Notes: generated from the sequence alone by a model not told the origin. A stretch of DNA of 64,000 nt from Rhizomys pruinosus (GCA_009823505.1 VZQC01006589.1:4561041-4625040); one strand, 5' to 3'. Shown: positions 10,140 through 21,119, numbered from the stretch's first letter. Numbers and translations are program-made.

Positions 10140-10390
10140 TAAACAACCCAAACCAGATGTGGTAGCATGTGCTTGCAATACCAACCCTGGAGAGGTGGAG
10201 CCAGGATCCTTGGGACTTGCTGGTGAGTTCCAGGCCAATAAGAGACCCTGAGTGAAAAAAAAAAAAAATGAGTTGTATGGTACCTGAGGAGGACCACCAC
10301 CAGAGACTGACCTCTGGCCTTTATATGCACATGCACATATATGGGCACAGGAACCTGCATCCAAGTGTGCACACGCAGACCCACAACCCT
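10140..10390 (+). mobile_element. RSINE1/B4 right half
   Basis: B1-like body (tggtagcatgtgcttgcaat), A run at 10,256-10,268, then cctctggcctttatatgcac tail typical of RSINE1. Confidence 0.6.
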
Positions 10391-10404
10391 TGTCTCCACA
10401 CCCC

Positions 10405-10835
10405 AAAGGGCTGAGGCAATGGCTCAGGGTATAAGAGCATTTTTTTTTTTTTGTCTTTTTGAGACACGGTCTCCCTTTAGTCCCCACTGGCCTGGAACTT
10501 GCTATGAAGACTAGGCTGGACTTGAACTCACAGAGATCCGCCTGCCTCTGCCTCCCGAGTGCTGGAATTAAAGGTGTGCACTACCACACCCAGCCTATAA
10601 GAGCATTTCATGAGGACCTGAGTGTAAACCCACAGCATCCCCACGTAGACAGGCCTGTGACCCTGGTGTTGGGACATGGAGATAGGTGGATTCTGTGAGC
10701 TCTCTGGCCAGCAAGTCCAGCCAAAAAACAGTAAGCTTCAGATTCGGTGAGACACCCTGTCTTAAGGAAATAGAGAGTGCTGAATCTGGCCAGGTGGTGT
10801 CCTCTGGCCTCTGCACACATGCATATACCACACAC
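10405..10835 (+). mobile_element. RSINE1/B4 element split by a B1
   Basis: The head (ctgaggcaatggctcagggt) lies left of a B1 at 10,441-10,595. The body and tail (ccagcaagtccagcc, then ctggcctctgcacacatgca) resume on its right. Confidence 0.65.
10441..10595 (-). mobile_element. B1 SINE with TSD
   Basis: Full minus-strand B1 inserted into the RSINE1 copy. The direct repeat tataagagcattt lies at 10,430-10,443 (merging with the T tail) and 10,596-10,608. Confidence 0.92.
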
Positions 10836-10852
10836 AAATATATAAACACATG

Positions 10853-11074
10853 GGGGCTGGAGAGATGGCCTAGCGGTTAAGAGCACCGACTGCTCTTGCA
10901 GAGGACCTGGGTTCGATCCCCAGCACCCACATGGCAGCTGAGAACCTTCTTTAACTCCAGTTCCAGGGGAATCCGACACCCTCTTCTGACCTCCGTGTTG
11001 CACAACACGGTGCACAAACCTACATGCAGACAGTACATTCACACACATAAAAAATAAATAAAATTTAAAAAGAG
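10853..11074 (+). mobile_element. B2 SINE, short subfamily, with TSD
   Basis: Head ggcctagcggttaagagcac; body with a single aactccagttccagg block. Flanked by aaatatataaacacatg at 10,836-10,852 and 11,075-11,091. Confidence 0.95.
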
Positions 11075-11208
11075 AAATATATAAACACATGAATAAATAC
11101 CTAATCCAAAAGTATGTTGGAGGTCACTTTCTGCTGGCTTAAGAGGCCCCCAGTTTCCCCAGCATGAGGAGACTCATCTAAAGAGATCCAGATAAAAATA
11201 TACACCCT

Positions 11209-11341
11209 TATCCAGGTGTGGTGGTACAGGCCTTTAATCCCCACCCTCAGGAGGCAGAGGCAGGTGGATCTCTGTGAAATCAGGGTCAGTTTGGTCTCCA
11301 TGGTGAGTTCTAGGCCAGCTGGGGGAGAGGGAGACCCTTGT
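11209..11341 (+). mobile_element. B1 SINE, diverged
   Basis: Runs from ccaggtgtggtggtacaggc through ggaggcagaggcaggtggat to gggagaccct; no A tail. Confidence 0.8.
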
Positions 11342-11870
11342 ATTTAATCTCTTCTCAGTCCCTCAGTTCTATAACTGTAGGAGTCCAATCCTGGGGCTGT
11401 TGTGAGATGCCAAGGGCTTCTTTTTCTTGATTAAAAGTCATGTCACAGCCTTCAGGAAATGGTAGTTTGTTCTGAATTCTCTCTGAGCCTTTTCACTCAG
11501 CAGATGTGCCCTGCCATCTGGATGTAGCAGTTTGCAGGAGTACAGAGGTAGCAACTGCAGGAGGCAGGCATGGTTCATGACAACCAAATGAGCAGTGTGG
11601 GCTGAGGCTCTTCCTGAGATGCCAGTGGTACGAAGCAAGAAGGAGGAGGAGCAGCCGAGAACTCACAGCACGGTGGGTGGGGGAGGCTCTGGAGAGGCGG
11701 CCCTGCTGTGAGTGTGGGTTGGGTGTGCAGATACGAGAGGAGAGCTTATGATTCTGTTTCTGCCTCTCCCCTACATTTTCTTGGGACAGTCACTGCTTGC
11801 TCCTTCCCTGCTGAAATGAGCAACAACCCAGCCCCTTGGAAGGTCCAGATAACTCCTGTGCTACAAAAAA
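11342..11870. other. Unique stretch, no gene seen
   Basis: Short GA-rich tract near 11,641 and no recognisable gene or repeat. Confidence 0.45.
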
Positions 11871-11880
11871 AGCAGGAAAA

Positions 11881-12123
11881 GGGGGCTGGAGAGATGGCCT
11901 AGCGGTTAAGAGCGCTGACTGCTCTTACAGAGGACCCGGGTTCGATCCCCAGCACCCACATGGCGGCCGAGAACCGTCTGAAACTCCAATTCCAGGAGAA
12001 CTCCAGTTCCAGGGGAATCCCACACCCTCTTCTGACCTCTGCAGCATTGCACATCACGGGTGCACAAATTTGCATGCAGACAATACATTCATACACATAC
12101 AGAAATAAAATTAAAAAAAAAAA
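11881..12123 (+). mobile_element. Young B2 SINE, long subfamily, with TSD
   Basis: Close to the family consensus, with the doubled body block. The repeat agcaggaaaa precedes it (11,871-11,880) and follows it near 12,125-12,134. Confidence 0.94.
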
Positions 12124-12134
12124 AAGCAGGAAAA

Positions 12135-12640
12135 AGAGCCCCACTGGTGTGAGGTGTTCAGGAGAGGAAAGCTTGGGAAGCTTCCCATCCCTTCTGCCTC
12201 TAGGTCTCTGGGCAGAGACATTTTGATAGTTTAGCTCCAGGATGTGACCATGAGTTTAAAGGGAAGGATCATGTGGTGGACAGATGGAAGGCAGTTCTGG
12301 AGTCCGCCATTCACCAGGGTGGAGATGAAGGCTCTGATCTTCAGTCCTCTGAGGTTCTAGTAACCAGGCAGAGGAGCTCAAGGAGAGAGCTCTCAGGCCC
12401 AAAATATAAACACATGAAGAAGCAGAAACAGAATCACAAGCTTTCTGCCCATCTGCACGCCCACCCCATACTCCCAGCTGGACCACTTCTCCAGAGACTT
12501 CCCAGTGTTCCCTAAGAGACCACAAACAGGACAGGACAAACCCTCTGAAACAGAGCTAGCAGAACAGAGATGAAGGATTCAAAACCAAGGTGGGTTGCAC
12601 GTGAATGCATGCATACATACACTACCCCTCTACACCAGAC
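12135..12640. other. Unique stretch, no gene seen
   Basis: Open frames of 80-89 codons overlap on both strands near 12.26-12.52 kb. I recognise no product and see no splice context. Confidence 0.4.
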
Positions 12641-12645
12641 ATACG

Positions 12646-12675
12646 CAGACACACAGACACACACACACACACACG
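12646..12675. repeat. (CA)n microsatellite
   Basis: Short CA run with one GACA interruption. Confidence 0.9.
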
Positions 12676-12829
12676 ATGTCTCTTGCTTTGATGGCTTCTG
12701 CTCTTCATTAATGGGAGTCTGGCTTCTTCTGCCCATACTTTGAAGCCACCTTTATTCTTGGCACTTTGTAGAGGGCACCCTGGCAACCTTAGAGGGGATG
12801 GCTTAAGGAGTAGTATTTTTAATATTTAA

Positions 12830-13044
12830 AAATTTTTTTATGTGTATAAGAGTTTTGCATGCATGTATGTATGTATGTATGTACCATGTGCAGTAGTGCC
12901 TGTGGAGGTGAGAAGAGGGTGTCAGATCCCATAGAAATGGGATTAGAGATGGTTGTCAGCTGCCATGTGGGTGTTGGGAACCCAATCCTGGTCCTCTGCA
13001 AGAGCTGCCCATGGTCTTAACTGCTGAGCCATCTCTTCAGCCCC
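12830..13044 (-). mobile_element. Old B2 SINE
   Basis: Contains a (ATGT)n run inside the tail region near 12,860 and ends ccatctcttcagcccc. Confidence 0.82.
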
Positions 13045-13049
13045 GGAGA

Positions 13050-13180
13050 CTTTATTTTTTAATTTGTTCTTTGAGATAGTCTGGCTATGTAAGGCAGGCT
13101 GGCCTTGATTTCCCAGTCCTCCTGCCTCAACCTCCCTATCTCTGAGATGACAGGTGGGCATGCCATTGGACTCAGCTGGG
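13050..13180 (-). mobile_element. Old B1 SINE
   Basis: tttgagatagtctggctatg, then caggctggccttgatttccc and a diverged head. Confidence 0.7.
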
Positions 13181-13998
13181 GTCTGATCTTCAGTTTTTCA
13201 CCAGCTGTGGGAGTAGCCTTATATAGGAATTATTTTTATCTTCACATTGGAGGTAGATGCTGTTGTCTTTTCCTGAGTTGATGGGAGGCAGAAGATTGTT
13301 AAACCAGGCATTGTGCTCTTCTGAGAGGGAGCAGAACCCTCAAGTCCCCTTCTCTCCATTGAGCTTAAAGAAGTGGTGTGCTGGGTGAGTTCTCCTTAAG
13401 TGCCACTAGATGGCAGTATGCCAAAGGCTATATCTTTCCAGGACACTAATCACACAGGAATGCACTTTGGTTTTAGCTTTATAGGTAGGATGCAAACTTT
13501 TGCCTAAGAGTTCTAGGCATGATCTGGGAACTCCCTAACCTCTCTCCATGTGCACATTCACGTGTGTTGCTCTAGCCTAACTCAAACCAAATGTTTCTAT
13601 TTTGGTTAAACTGCATCTCTCAATGAGCCCCACCTGCCTCTGTCCCCTGCAGCTGTTTGCACTTACGGAGCATTGGAAGCAGTGTGATGATGGCATCCTG
13701 GGTGTGTTCTGAGGACTCACCAATTCCTCAGTGCCCACAGATTCTCTGGCATCGAAATCTTGAGAAACTCAGCCATGAAGTCTACAGAATGTGTTGAAAT
13801 GTTCAGTTGCGGTCAACAGTAAGGGGAGGGGGACTTCCCCCTCCACCATACTGGCCATCTCCTTTGTGGTCATATGCCTGATCCTGCTTGGGTGTTCCTT
13901 GCTGTTAGAAATAGTATTCACATACCTCCCCAAATGTAGTAAAACAATGAAAAACATGAAGTGTATGTCACCAAGAGCTGACTTTTTAAAAGCCCTGA
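13181..13998. other. Unique stretch with CTCF-like and NF-kB-like motifs
   Basis: No gene is recognised. An open frame at 13,791-14,036 encodes a hydrophobic segment, but its C-terminal part runs into the next B1, so I do not call it a gene. A symmetrical ggggacttcccc motif (NF-kB-like) lies at 13,829-13,840; such motifs occur by chance. Confidence 0.35.
13403..13416 (+). promoter_or_regulatory. CTCF core motif match
   Basis: ccactagatggcag matches the consensus CCASYAGRKGGCRS at every position. It lies in unique DNA, not in a SINE. Occupancy cannot be judged from sequence. Confidence 0.45.
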
Positions 13999-14014
13999 CT
14001 GAATATAATCCACT

Positions 14015-14168
14015 TTTTTTTTTCTTGTCTTTTTGAGACAGGGTCTCCCTGCAGCCCCAGCTGTCCTGGACTGCACTCTGTATACCAGGTTGGACTTTGA
14101 ACTCACAGAGATCCGCCTGCCTTTGCCTCCCAAGTTCTGGGATTAAAGGTGTGCACCACCATGCCTGG
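14015..14168 (-). mobile_element. B1 SINE with TSD
   Basis: Full minus-strand B1 flanked by ctgaatataatccact at 13,999-14,014 and 14,169-14,184. Confidence 0.95.
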
Positions 14169-14184
14169 CTGAATATAATCCACT

Positions 14185-14722
14185 CTTAGCTACAGTTTTT
14201 CTTTCCTGTTTCTGTTATCCATGGCCAACCCTTAAATAAAAAATTCCAGAAATGAACAATTCAAAATTCTTAAATAACTTTTATCACAGCCTATGGTAAT
14301 TATCCTGTTTTATAACTAATAGTTATCATTAATCTCTTGCTGTGCCTAATTTAGAAATTAAACCGTATCATAGTGTATATGTTAGAAAAGCCCCCATTGA
14401 ATTCAAGATGTGATACTATTGAGGCTTCCAGGTATCTTGGCTCAGGCATCTTGGAATTTTTGCTCCATGAATAATGGGGGACTATTGTTCTACAATGAGA
14501 CTCAAAGTACTCTCATTCAATCAAGAGTTTTTCTTTAATCAGCGGTACAGCGTTAATGGCTGTCGCTATTTCAGTAGGGCTGTGGATGAGTTTTATGGCA
14601 CTCTTTCCAGCAGTTAGACACCAACAGGAGGCTCTCTAAAGAGCCTCATCTAAAATCATACATAATTCACATACTAAATGGCTGAGATGGAATTGTGCCT
14701 CTTGTCTTCCATACAGGAATTT
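14185..14722. other. Unique A+T-rich stretch, no gene seen
   Basis: No repeat or gene recognised. The short direct repeat gaggctctctaaagagcctc near 14,627 is partly self-complementary. Confidence 0.4.
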
Positions 14723-14738
14723 AAAACATAATAGGATG

Positions 14739-14973
14739 GGGCTGGAGAGATGGCTCAGTGGTTAAGAGCTCCAACTGCTCTTGCAGAGGACCCAGGTTTG
14801 GTTCCCAGCACCCACGTGGCAGCTAGGAACCATCTTTAGCTCTAGGGGAATCTGACGCCCTCTTCTGACATCCATGGCATTGTACGACACGGGTACAGCA
14901 ACCTGCATGCAGGCAGTACATTCATACACATAAAAAATAAATATTTCAAGCCAAACATGATGTAAAAAAATTA
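14739..14973 (+). mobile_element. B2 SINE, short subfamily, with TSD
   Basis: Head ggggctggagagatggctca; the body lacks the duplicated block. Flanked by aaaacataataggatg at 14,723-14,738 and 14,974-14,989. Confidence 0.93.
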
Positions 14974-15231
14974 AAAACATAATAGGATGATTTAGTGATT
15001 GGTTCTCCTCCTCCTCCTCTAATGTGTTTGATGAAAATGGCCTCAGGTATGAACCACTTCATTGAATGTATGTTCAAGTGTCCTCCAGATTCCTTTCAGA
15101 TCTATGGCAAAGAGTCTTTAGCCAAATGGAGAATGTCTTAGTTCCAGGTAATCTGTTAAGGTCTTGTTTGGGGGGTACCAATTAGTAGACCCTGAATAAT
15201 TAGATTGCTTGGCTTCCAACAAGCTTTTCTA

Positions 15232-15451
15232 TTTTTAAAATTTTTATTTTTTTATGTGTATGAATGTACTGTCTGCATGTAGGTTTGTGCACCCATGTCG
15301 TGCAATGCCTTGGAGGTCAGAAGAGGGTGTCGGATTCCCCTGGAACTGGAGTTAAAGATGGTTCTCAGCCACCATGTGGGTGCTGGGGATTGAACCCGGG
15401 TCCTCTGCAAGAGCAGTCAGCACTCCTAACCGCTAGGCCATCTCTCCAGCC
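15232..15451 (-). mobile_element. B2 SINE, short subfamily
   Basis: atgtgtatgaatgtactgtc to taggccatctctccagc. Single ccctggaactggagt block. Confidence 0.9.
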
Positions 15452-15459
15452 ACCCCCCC

Positions 15460-15812
15460 CCTTTTTTTTTTTTTACTTTGTGTCTATGAATGTTTTGCCT
15501 GCATGTAGGAACTGCACTTATGTATGCAATGCCTGTGGAGGCCAGAAGACAGAGTTGGATCCGCTGGACCTTGAGTTACAGACTTCCCTTCCCCTCCTTT
15601 CCCTTCTCTCCTCTGTTCTTGCTTCTTCTTTTGAAAAGTTTTATTTTATTTGTGTGAGTATTTGTCTATATGTAATTGCACCATATGTATGCGTCAGACC
15701 CCCTAGAATTGTAGTTAGCACTGTGAGCTGCTATGTGTGTTCTGGGAACTAAATCTAGTCCTCTGCAGGAGCAGCGAGTGCTCTTAACCACTAAGCCATC
15801 TGTCCAGCCCCC
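15460..15812 (-). mobile_element. Two old B2 fragments
   Basis: A T-tailed fragment (15,460-15,590; atgttttgcctgcatgtagg) is followed by a second diverged copy (15,632-15,812) ending gccatctgtccagccccc. A CT-rich gap separates them. Confidence 0.65.
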
Positions 15813-15844
15813 ATTCCTCCTCTGCCTCCCTGTACCTCCAGCTG

Positions 15845-16135
15845 CTGACTGAACCCAGGGCTTAACATATTCTGTGCCTTGTACTACTGATCTATACCCT
15901 CAATCCCCTTTGGACTATATATATATTTTTTTTGCAACAGGTCTCAGCTAGCCCAGGGTGGCCTTGAACTTGATATGTAGTCAAGAATGACCTTGAACTT
16001 CTGATCCTTTTGCCTTCACTTCCTAAGTTCTGGGATAACAAGTGTGCATACCATACCCAATTATATGAGGCTGGGGATGGAACCCAGGACTTCATGCATG
16101 CTAGGCAAGACCTCTACCAACTGGGCTCCATCCCA
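15845..16135 (-). mobile_element. Old B1 with ID-type heads on both sides
   Basis: An inverted ID-like piece (15,845-15,906), an old B1 (15,928-16,060; gtctcagctagcccagggtg) and a further ID head ending near 16,135. The B1 plus the right-hand head fit the B4 layout. Confidence 0.55.
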
Positions 16136-16145
16136 AGAACAAACA

Positions 16146-16187
16146 AACATACATACATACATACATACATACATACATACATACAAT
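16146..16187. repeat. (CATA)n microsatellite
   Basis: About ten CATA units. Confidence 0.95.
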
Positions 16188-16249
16188 TCTATTTGTATTT
16201 CTGTGAAGCAAACTGCCCCATTGTACTTATTATTTTTTATTTTATTATT

Positions 16250-16335
16250 ATTATTTTTTTGGCCTTTTTTAGACAGGGTCTCCCTTTAGACCCAGCTGGC
16301 CAGCCTCGAGCTTGCTGTGTAGACCAGGCTGGCTT
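16250..16335 (-). mobile_element. B1 fragment
   Basis: (ATT)n-rich tail, gacagggtctccctttagac, stopping after gaccaggctggc. Confidence 0.8.
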
Positions 16336-17153
16336 TTTATTAAACCATGCTTAGCGCCCTTAACACTGCTGCTGTGTTGCTGGTCGTGCTTGCCCTCTCT
16401 ACAGCACCCACCCTCAGTCTTGACTTTCAGCATATTGTCTGCTTATAGTCACAGAGTTGAGCATCACTTTGTGGCCGCATACTTACCCCCTCTTGTACTG
16501 AAAATTCACTTCCATTCATTTCCAGCCATTCTGAAGGATTCACCCTGTCCTTGGGTATGTGCATGTTTTCAATGAATGGTGGGTTGTGTTCCAGTTTAAT
16601 AGCTGGTTTCACCACTGAGAATTTCACTTTCTCTCTACTCAGTCTTTGCTTAAGATGTATGTGCAGATATGGGCACAGCTGACTCCTGGCATCTAACCTC
16701 TGCTTCCTCTTGAAGGTCACAGTGTCCTTTAAGGGAATACAATTGTTTTTGCCTAGTGCTGTTATTAAGGAAATGCTGGCCTCATACAAAAAGTTGGTTT
16801 CATAAAATACTAATTCATTCTCTTCTTTCTGGAAGAGTTCATGTAAAACTAATTTTTATTGTTGTTTAAGGTTTGATAAAATATATTAATCAAACTATGT
16901 GGACCTTAGATTTTATTTGTAAGGAGCATCTTGAAAAATCTAATTCATAAGGTAATCTTATTCTAGGTTGATTTTTCTCTTGCACAAATATCGATGTTGT
17001 AGGTTTCATGAAAATGTCCATTTTACTTAATTTAGAATAATGAAGTTTTATAATCATAATCATTATCGCTTTAAGGTCTTTCAGTCTTCATATTGGTAAT
17101 TTGTATTATTTTTTTGACTACTATAACCAGTGTTTTAAAAATTCAGTTTTATG

Positions 17154-17290
17154 CCGGGCGTGGTGGTGCATGCCTTTAATCCCAGCACCTGGGAGGCAGA
17201 GGCAGGTGGATCTCTGTGAGTTCAAGGCCACCCTGCTCTACATAGCAAGCTTCAGGCCAGCTGGGACTGAAAAGACCAAAAAGAAAAAAT
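17154..17290 (+). mobile_element. B1 SINE
   Basis: gccgggcgtggtggtgcatg through gggaggcagaggcaggtgga to an A-rich tail. Flanked by similar aattcagttttat and aatcagttttgt. Confidence 0.92.
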
Positions 17291-17404
17291 CAGTTTTGTT
17301 AGTTTCTTCTTAGAATTAAGAATGGTTGCAGCCTTCTTTTTATCTTAATTTTTCTGTTTTTATTTTCTCTATTTTTGTCTATTAATTTTCTCTATTTCTT
17401 TCAA

Positions 17405-17600
17405 AAACTATTTTATTTAATGAGTGTTTTGCCTGCATGTGTGTGTGTGTGCATCACATACATGCCTTATATCCCCCAGAAGAGGGTGTTGTATTCTTTG
17501 CTGTTGGAATTACAGATGGTTGTTAACTGCCGCCGTGTGGTGCTGGGAACTGAACTGTAGAACTCTAGAATAACAGCAAGTGCTCTGAACTACTAATCTC
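17405..17600 (-). mobile_element. Old B2 SINE
   Basis: tgagtgttttgcctgcatgt, then gttgttaactgccgccgtgt, and a decayed head. Confidence 0.75.
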
Positions 17601-17617
17601 TCAAACTCAATTTTCTC

Positions 17618-17778
17618 TATTTTTTTTTTTTTTTGGTCTTTTCAAGATAGGGTCTCCCTGTAGCCCCAGCTGTCCTGGAACTCACTCTGTAGACCAGGCT
17701 GGCCTTGAACTCACAAAGATCTGCCTGCCTCTGCCTCCAGAGTGCTGGGATTAAAGGCGTGCACCACCATGCCCAGCT
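17618..17778 (-). mobile_element. B1 SINE with TSD
   Basis: Full copy; ttttctctattt occurs on both sides. Confidence 0.9.
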
Positions 17779-17811
17779 TTTTCTCTATTTCTTTACCTTA
17801 CTCCTTTGTGG

Positions 17812-18133
17812 TTTGAATGAGAAACATGTCCCGTAGGCTCATGGATTTAAACACTTGGTTCCCAGTTGGTGTCACTATTTGTGGAGGTTGTGGAATCTTT
17901 AGAGGTGCAACCTCACTGGAGGAAGTACATCCCTGCAGATTTATTTTGAGGGTTTATAACCTTAGTACTTCCTATTCTTGCTCCCTGATTCCCAGCATTC
18001 TGCTCCAGCTGCCTGGCGCCTTGCCTCCCCCACCATTATAGACTCTTCCTACCTCTGGACTGTAAGCCAAAACAAACTTTCTTCTATAATTTGCTTTTGG
18101 TCATGGTATTTCATCACAGCAACAGAAGATACT
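17812..18133 (+). mobile_element. MaLR-type solo LTR (tentative)
   Basis: Begins gtggtttgaatgagaaacat and ends with ttggtcatggtatttcatca then cagcaacagaa, the arrangement of rodent ORR1/MT-class LTRs. It contains ctggactgtaagccaaaaca upstream of the end. No internal retroviral genes are adjacent. Confidence 0.6.
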
Positions 18134-18304
18134 ATACTCTCTTATACTCTACTTTGGGTTTACTTTGCTATTGTTTCTAGCTATTACATGACACCTTGGA
18201 TTATTGATTTAAGACCTCTCCCTTCCATTCGTGTCCATTTCTTCCTTCTCTTCTTTCCATTCCCCTCCCCTCTTCTCTTCTGACCATAAGAGTCAGTGTT
18301 ATCA

Positions 18305-18366
18305 ACGGCAGGGTAAAGTGCTTGCTGAGAATACATGTGGCCCTGGGTTCAGTCCCTGGTACCGCA
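18305..18366 (+). mobile_element. ID-like fragment
   Basis: gtaaagtgcttgctgagaat then ggccctgggttcagtccctg. Confidence 0.55.
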
Positions 18367-18412
18367 AACTCAATGTATCAGAATGAGTACAGATTAATAG
18401 AAGCTAAATTTG

Positions 18413-18608
18413 ACAGGGCCACAGAGATGGCTCAGCTGTTAAGAGTACATACTGCTCTGTCCAGAGGACCCGAGTTTAGTTCTCAGCACCTGTTGATGGG
18501 CAGCTCACAACCACCTTTGACTCCAGCTCTAGGGGATCTGACAGCCCCTTTTGGCCTTCCTAGACACCTGCACTTATGCATATATCCCCGTACAGACACA
18601 CATACGTA
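18413..18608 (+). mobile_element. Old B2 SINE
   Basis: cacagagatggctcagctgt head and a body with gactccagctctagggg. Confidence 0.78.
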
Positions 18609-18611
18609 CAC

Positions 18612-18817
18612 CTAATTTATGTATGTGAATGTATTCCCTGCATGTATGAAAGTGCACTCATGTCATGCAATGCCTGAGGAGGTCAGAGGAGAGTATTGGC
18701 TCCCTTGGAACTGGAGTTTTGGATGGTTGTTAGCCACCATGTGGTGCTGGGAACTGAACTTGGGTCCTCTGTATGAGCAGCTAGTAGTTTTAATTGCTGA
18801 GCCATCTCTCCAGCTCT
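18612..18817 (-). mobile_element. Old B2 SINE
   Basis: tatgtatgtgaatgtattcc to gagccatctctccagctc. It lies tail-to-tail with the preceding plus-strand B2, so the pair could fold as an inverted repeat in RNA. Confidence 0.8.
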
Positions 18818-18849
18818 GAATACACATAATTTAAAAAGAGAATGAATAT

Positions 18850-19000
18850 GCTGGGTGAGGTGACTCATGTTTATAATCTCAACATTTGGGATGCAGAGGC
18901 AGGTTATCTCTGTGAGTTTAAGGACATCTTGGTTGACATAGTGAGTCCCAGAATAGCTGGGGCTGCAAGGAGACCCTGCCCTGTCTCAAAAAGAAAAAAT
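18850..19000 (+). mobile_element. Old B1 SINE
   Basis: gctgggtgaggtgactcatg through gcagaggcaggttatctctg to ctgtctcaaaaagaaaaaat. Confidence 0.8.
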
Positions 19001-19575
19001 AAGTTGAGAAAAACCTGAATGAATCTTGACCTCTACTTCATTCATAATTTACCTCTGTGTCTAGTCAGTGATAAAATCTATTCAGAGATGCTAGTACAGA
19101 AGACGATCAGAGATTTCCCTTCGGCTTATCTGCTATTGCTTTCTCTGCTGGCAGGTACTAAGGGAGATAGTCCCAGATCTGTTTGGCAATAACTTACAAT
19201 GAGTATCTCTGATAAGTGTGACAAGCTGAAGTGTACAAGGAAGAACTTCAGGCTATCATCAGAAGAAATGTGTCACTCTTGGCTTTGCCTTTATAGATGT
19301 CACTGTTGGAGGCCAGTGCTTTACTGGCATCACTATAGAGAAGGGTCCTCACAGTCCCTTCTTCAGAGAACCACAGGATATGGGGACCACAGAATGTTAG
19401 TTGAGTCTGTGACATGCCATCTCCTGTTCTCAATATAGAGTCTGAAGTGGTTTGGTTGAAACAGGAGGCACAATAGGGTCTAACCCTAAAATGAATTCTC
19501 TTCCTTTCAAATCTTTGGGCCCCATTCTTTCTGTCCAGCCTCATGGTCATGAATCCCAAGCAGTGGCAATGTGTA
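19001..19575. other. Unique stretch, no recognised gene
   Basis: Overlapping open frames of 79 codons (plus, 19,199) and 124 codons (minus, 19,248-19,622) occur. The latter runs into the next B2. A plus-frame stretch near 19,250-19,350 looks somewhat coding-like but I could not place it. Confidence 0.35.
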
Positions 19576-19590
19576 CAAAAGTATGCACAG

Positions 19591-19816
19591 GGCTGGAGAG
19601 ATGGCCTAGCAGTTAAGAGCACCGACCGCTCTTACAGAGGACCCGGGTTCGATCCCCAGCACCCACATGGCAGCTGAGAACCATCTGAAACTCCAATTCC
19701 AGGAGGACTCCAGTTCCAGGGGAATCCGACACCCTCTTCTGACTTCTGCAGCATTGCACAACACGGGTGCACAAACTTGCATGCAGGCAGTACATTCATA
19801 CACATACAGAAATAAA
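19591..19816 (+). mobile_element. Young B2 SINE, long subfamily, with TSD
   Basis: Flanked by aaaagtatgcacag at 19,577-19,590 and 19,817-19,830; doubled body block. Confidence 0.95.
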
Positions 19817-20033
19817 AAAAGTATGCACAGTGATGAAATGGGGGGCCTGTGGGACAGCAGTCCTGGATTCAGATGTATCTTGAGCATGTGCTGGCTATGA
19901 ATCTGCTTAGCACACTAGATGGAGCGAAGGTTGCAGGGCACGCTCTGTTTTCAGCTAGCATCCCCCTCTTCTGGGCACACCTCACGAGCTGGGATGATGG
20001 ATGATGGTGTGGAGGTCTAAGATTGGCTACTGG

Positions 20034-20191
20034 GCCGGGCGTGGTGGCGCACACCTTTAATCCTAGCACTTGGGAGGCAGAGGCAGGCGGATCTTTGTGA
20101 GTTCAAGGCCAGCCTGGTCTACAGAGTGAGTTCCAGGCCAGCTGGGGCTACAGGGAGACCCTGTCTCAAAAAGACAAAAAAAAAAAAAAAA
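20034..20191 (+). mobile_element. Young B1 SINE with TSD
   Basis: gccgggcgtggtggcgcaca start, long A tail. aagattgg(c/t)tactgg lies at 20,019-20,033 and from 20,192. Confidence 0.95.
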
Positions 20192-20279
20192 AAGATTGGT
20201 TACTGGGAGGTGATGTCACGCAATGTAGTGGCTGCCTGCCCCAAACCTATATAAGCTGTCTGTTACATAGACTAAACAC

Positions 20280-20492
20280 ATTTCCACAGATATGCACCAT
20301 CTGACATAGTCCCTGGGATGTTACTGTGCCCTGACTGCAGATATAGTGTGACCAGCTGCTTCAGGATCCTGCTGCCATGCCTTCCAGCCATGATGGGCTA
20401 TGCCCTTAAACTAAGAACCAACATTAACCCTTTCTTCCTTAAGTTACTTTTGTTGAACAGGTATTCTGTTCAACAAGAAAAGTAATATACCC
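20280..20492 (+). mobile_element. LTR-like remnant (tentative)
   Basis: Ends ttccttaagttacttttgtt, then caacaagaaaagtaatata, as in rodent MaLR-type LTR 3' ends. An imperfect inverted repeat, gttgaacaggtattctgttcaac, spans about 20,450-20,475. Confidence 0.45.
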
Positions 20493-20825
20493 TGCTATGT
20501 CACCTTCATGTCTGTATCATGCTTCCCCATCTCTCTGACCTCCGAGGGACCTTGATTGCCAGGGCTGATCTGGCTGATCTGGCTGACTAGATGAGTGTCC
20601 CCTTCCTCTCTCATTTTTCTAGGTGCATCCCTCATGAAGTTGTACATTTTATCAAGGAGGACCACCTTCCCCAATAGAGGAGGACCATTCTTAGGTCAAA
20701 GGTAGATGAGTATCTGTGTTTCCCTGCTAGGACCTCCCACTTAGCTCCCAAGGTAACAGGCTGAGACACTGAAGGTGCTGTGCCTTTTTAGATGGGAAAG
20801 TGGCTGTTTTGTGCATTCTTTACAT

Positions 20826-20975
20826 TTAAAACATGTGAATTAGGGTGTGTATGTAGGTCAGATGACAGCTTTGTGAAGTCTCTTTTCTCCTTAAACCCTT
20901 ATGTGGGTTCTTCAGATTGAGCTCAGGTCATGAGGCTTATGCAGCAAGTGTCTTTACCTGCTGAGTAAAGGCCAG
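20826..20975 (-). mobile_element. Old B3-type SINE fragment
   Basis: gagctcaggtcatgaggctt then gcaagtgtctttacctgctg, the inverted head region of B3. Confidence 0.55.
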
Positions 20976-20985
20976 CTCAGTGGCT

Positions 20986-21119
20986 CTACACTTTATTAGC
21001 TAGAGGCAGAAGCTCTCCCTCTTCCTTCTCAGCCAGCTCCTCAGGTTCGTGGCTCTCCTGAGCCTGGCAGAGCATCTCCTCCGGGGTATGTCCCAGCTTG
21101 AGACAGTTGTCATGGCTTG
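20986..21119 (-). CDS. Candidate last exon of an unrecognised gene
   Basis: Read on the minus strand, an acceptor (aaatgttcttacag) is followed by 134 bp of open frame ending in TAG at 20,986-20,988. In the phase left by the candidate upstream exon it encodes 43 residues beginning ASHDNCLKLG and ending LLPLANKV, a hydrophilic, Glu-rich tail. AATAAA (20,992-20,997) lies inside the frame and need not be the poly(A) signal. I do not recognise the protein. It could be an exon of a live gene, a decayed gene or chance; matching phases argue against chance. Not SINE-derived. Confidence 0.45.

Larger units (their letters stand above)
16740..17617 (-). mobile_element. Ancient LINE-1 fragment, interrupted
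   Basis: Antisense L1 ORF2-like sequence: tttctggaagagttcatgta, attgttgtttaaggtttgat, then gatgttgtaggtttcatgaa. It is split by a B1 (17,154-17,290), a B2 (17,405-17,600) and a B1 at its edge. No open frame survives. Confidence 0.65.

Noticed and set aside
13829..13840. NF-kB site ggggacttcccc
   Set aside because: A good consensus match, but no promoter or gene nearby to give it meaning.
13791..14036. Small membrane protein with one hydrophobic segment
   Set aside because: The frame ends inside a B1 insertion and no homologue or expression signal is evident.
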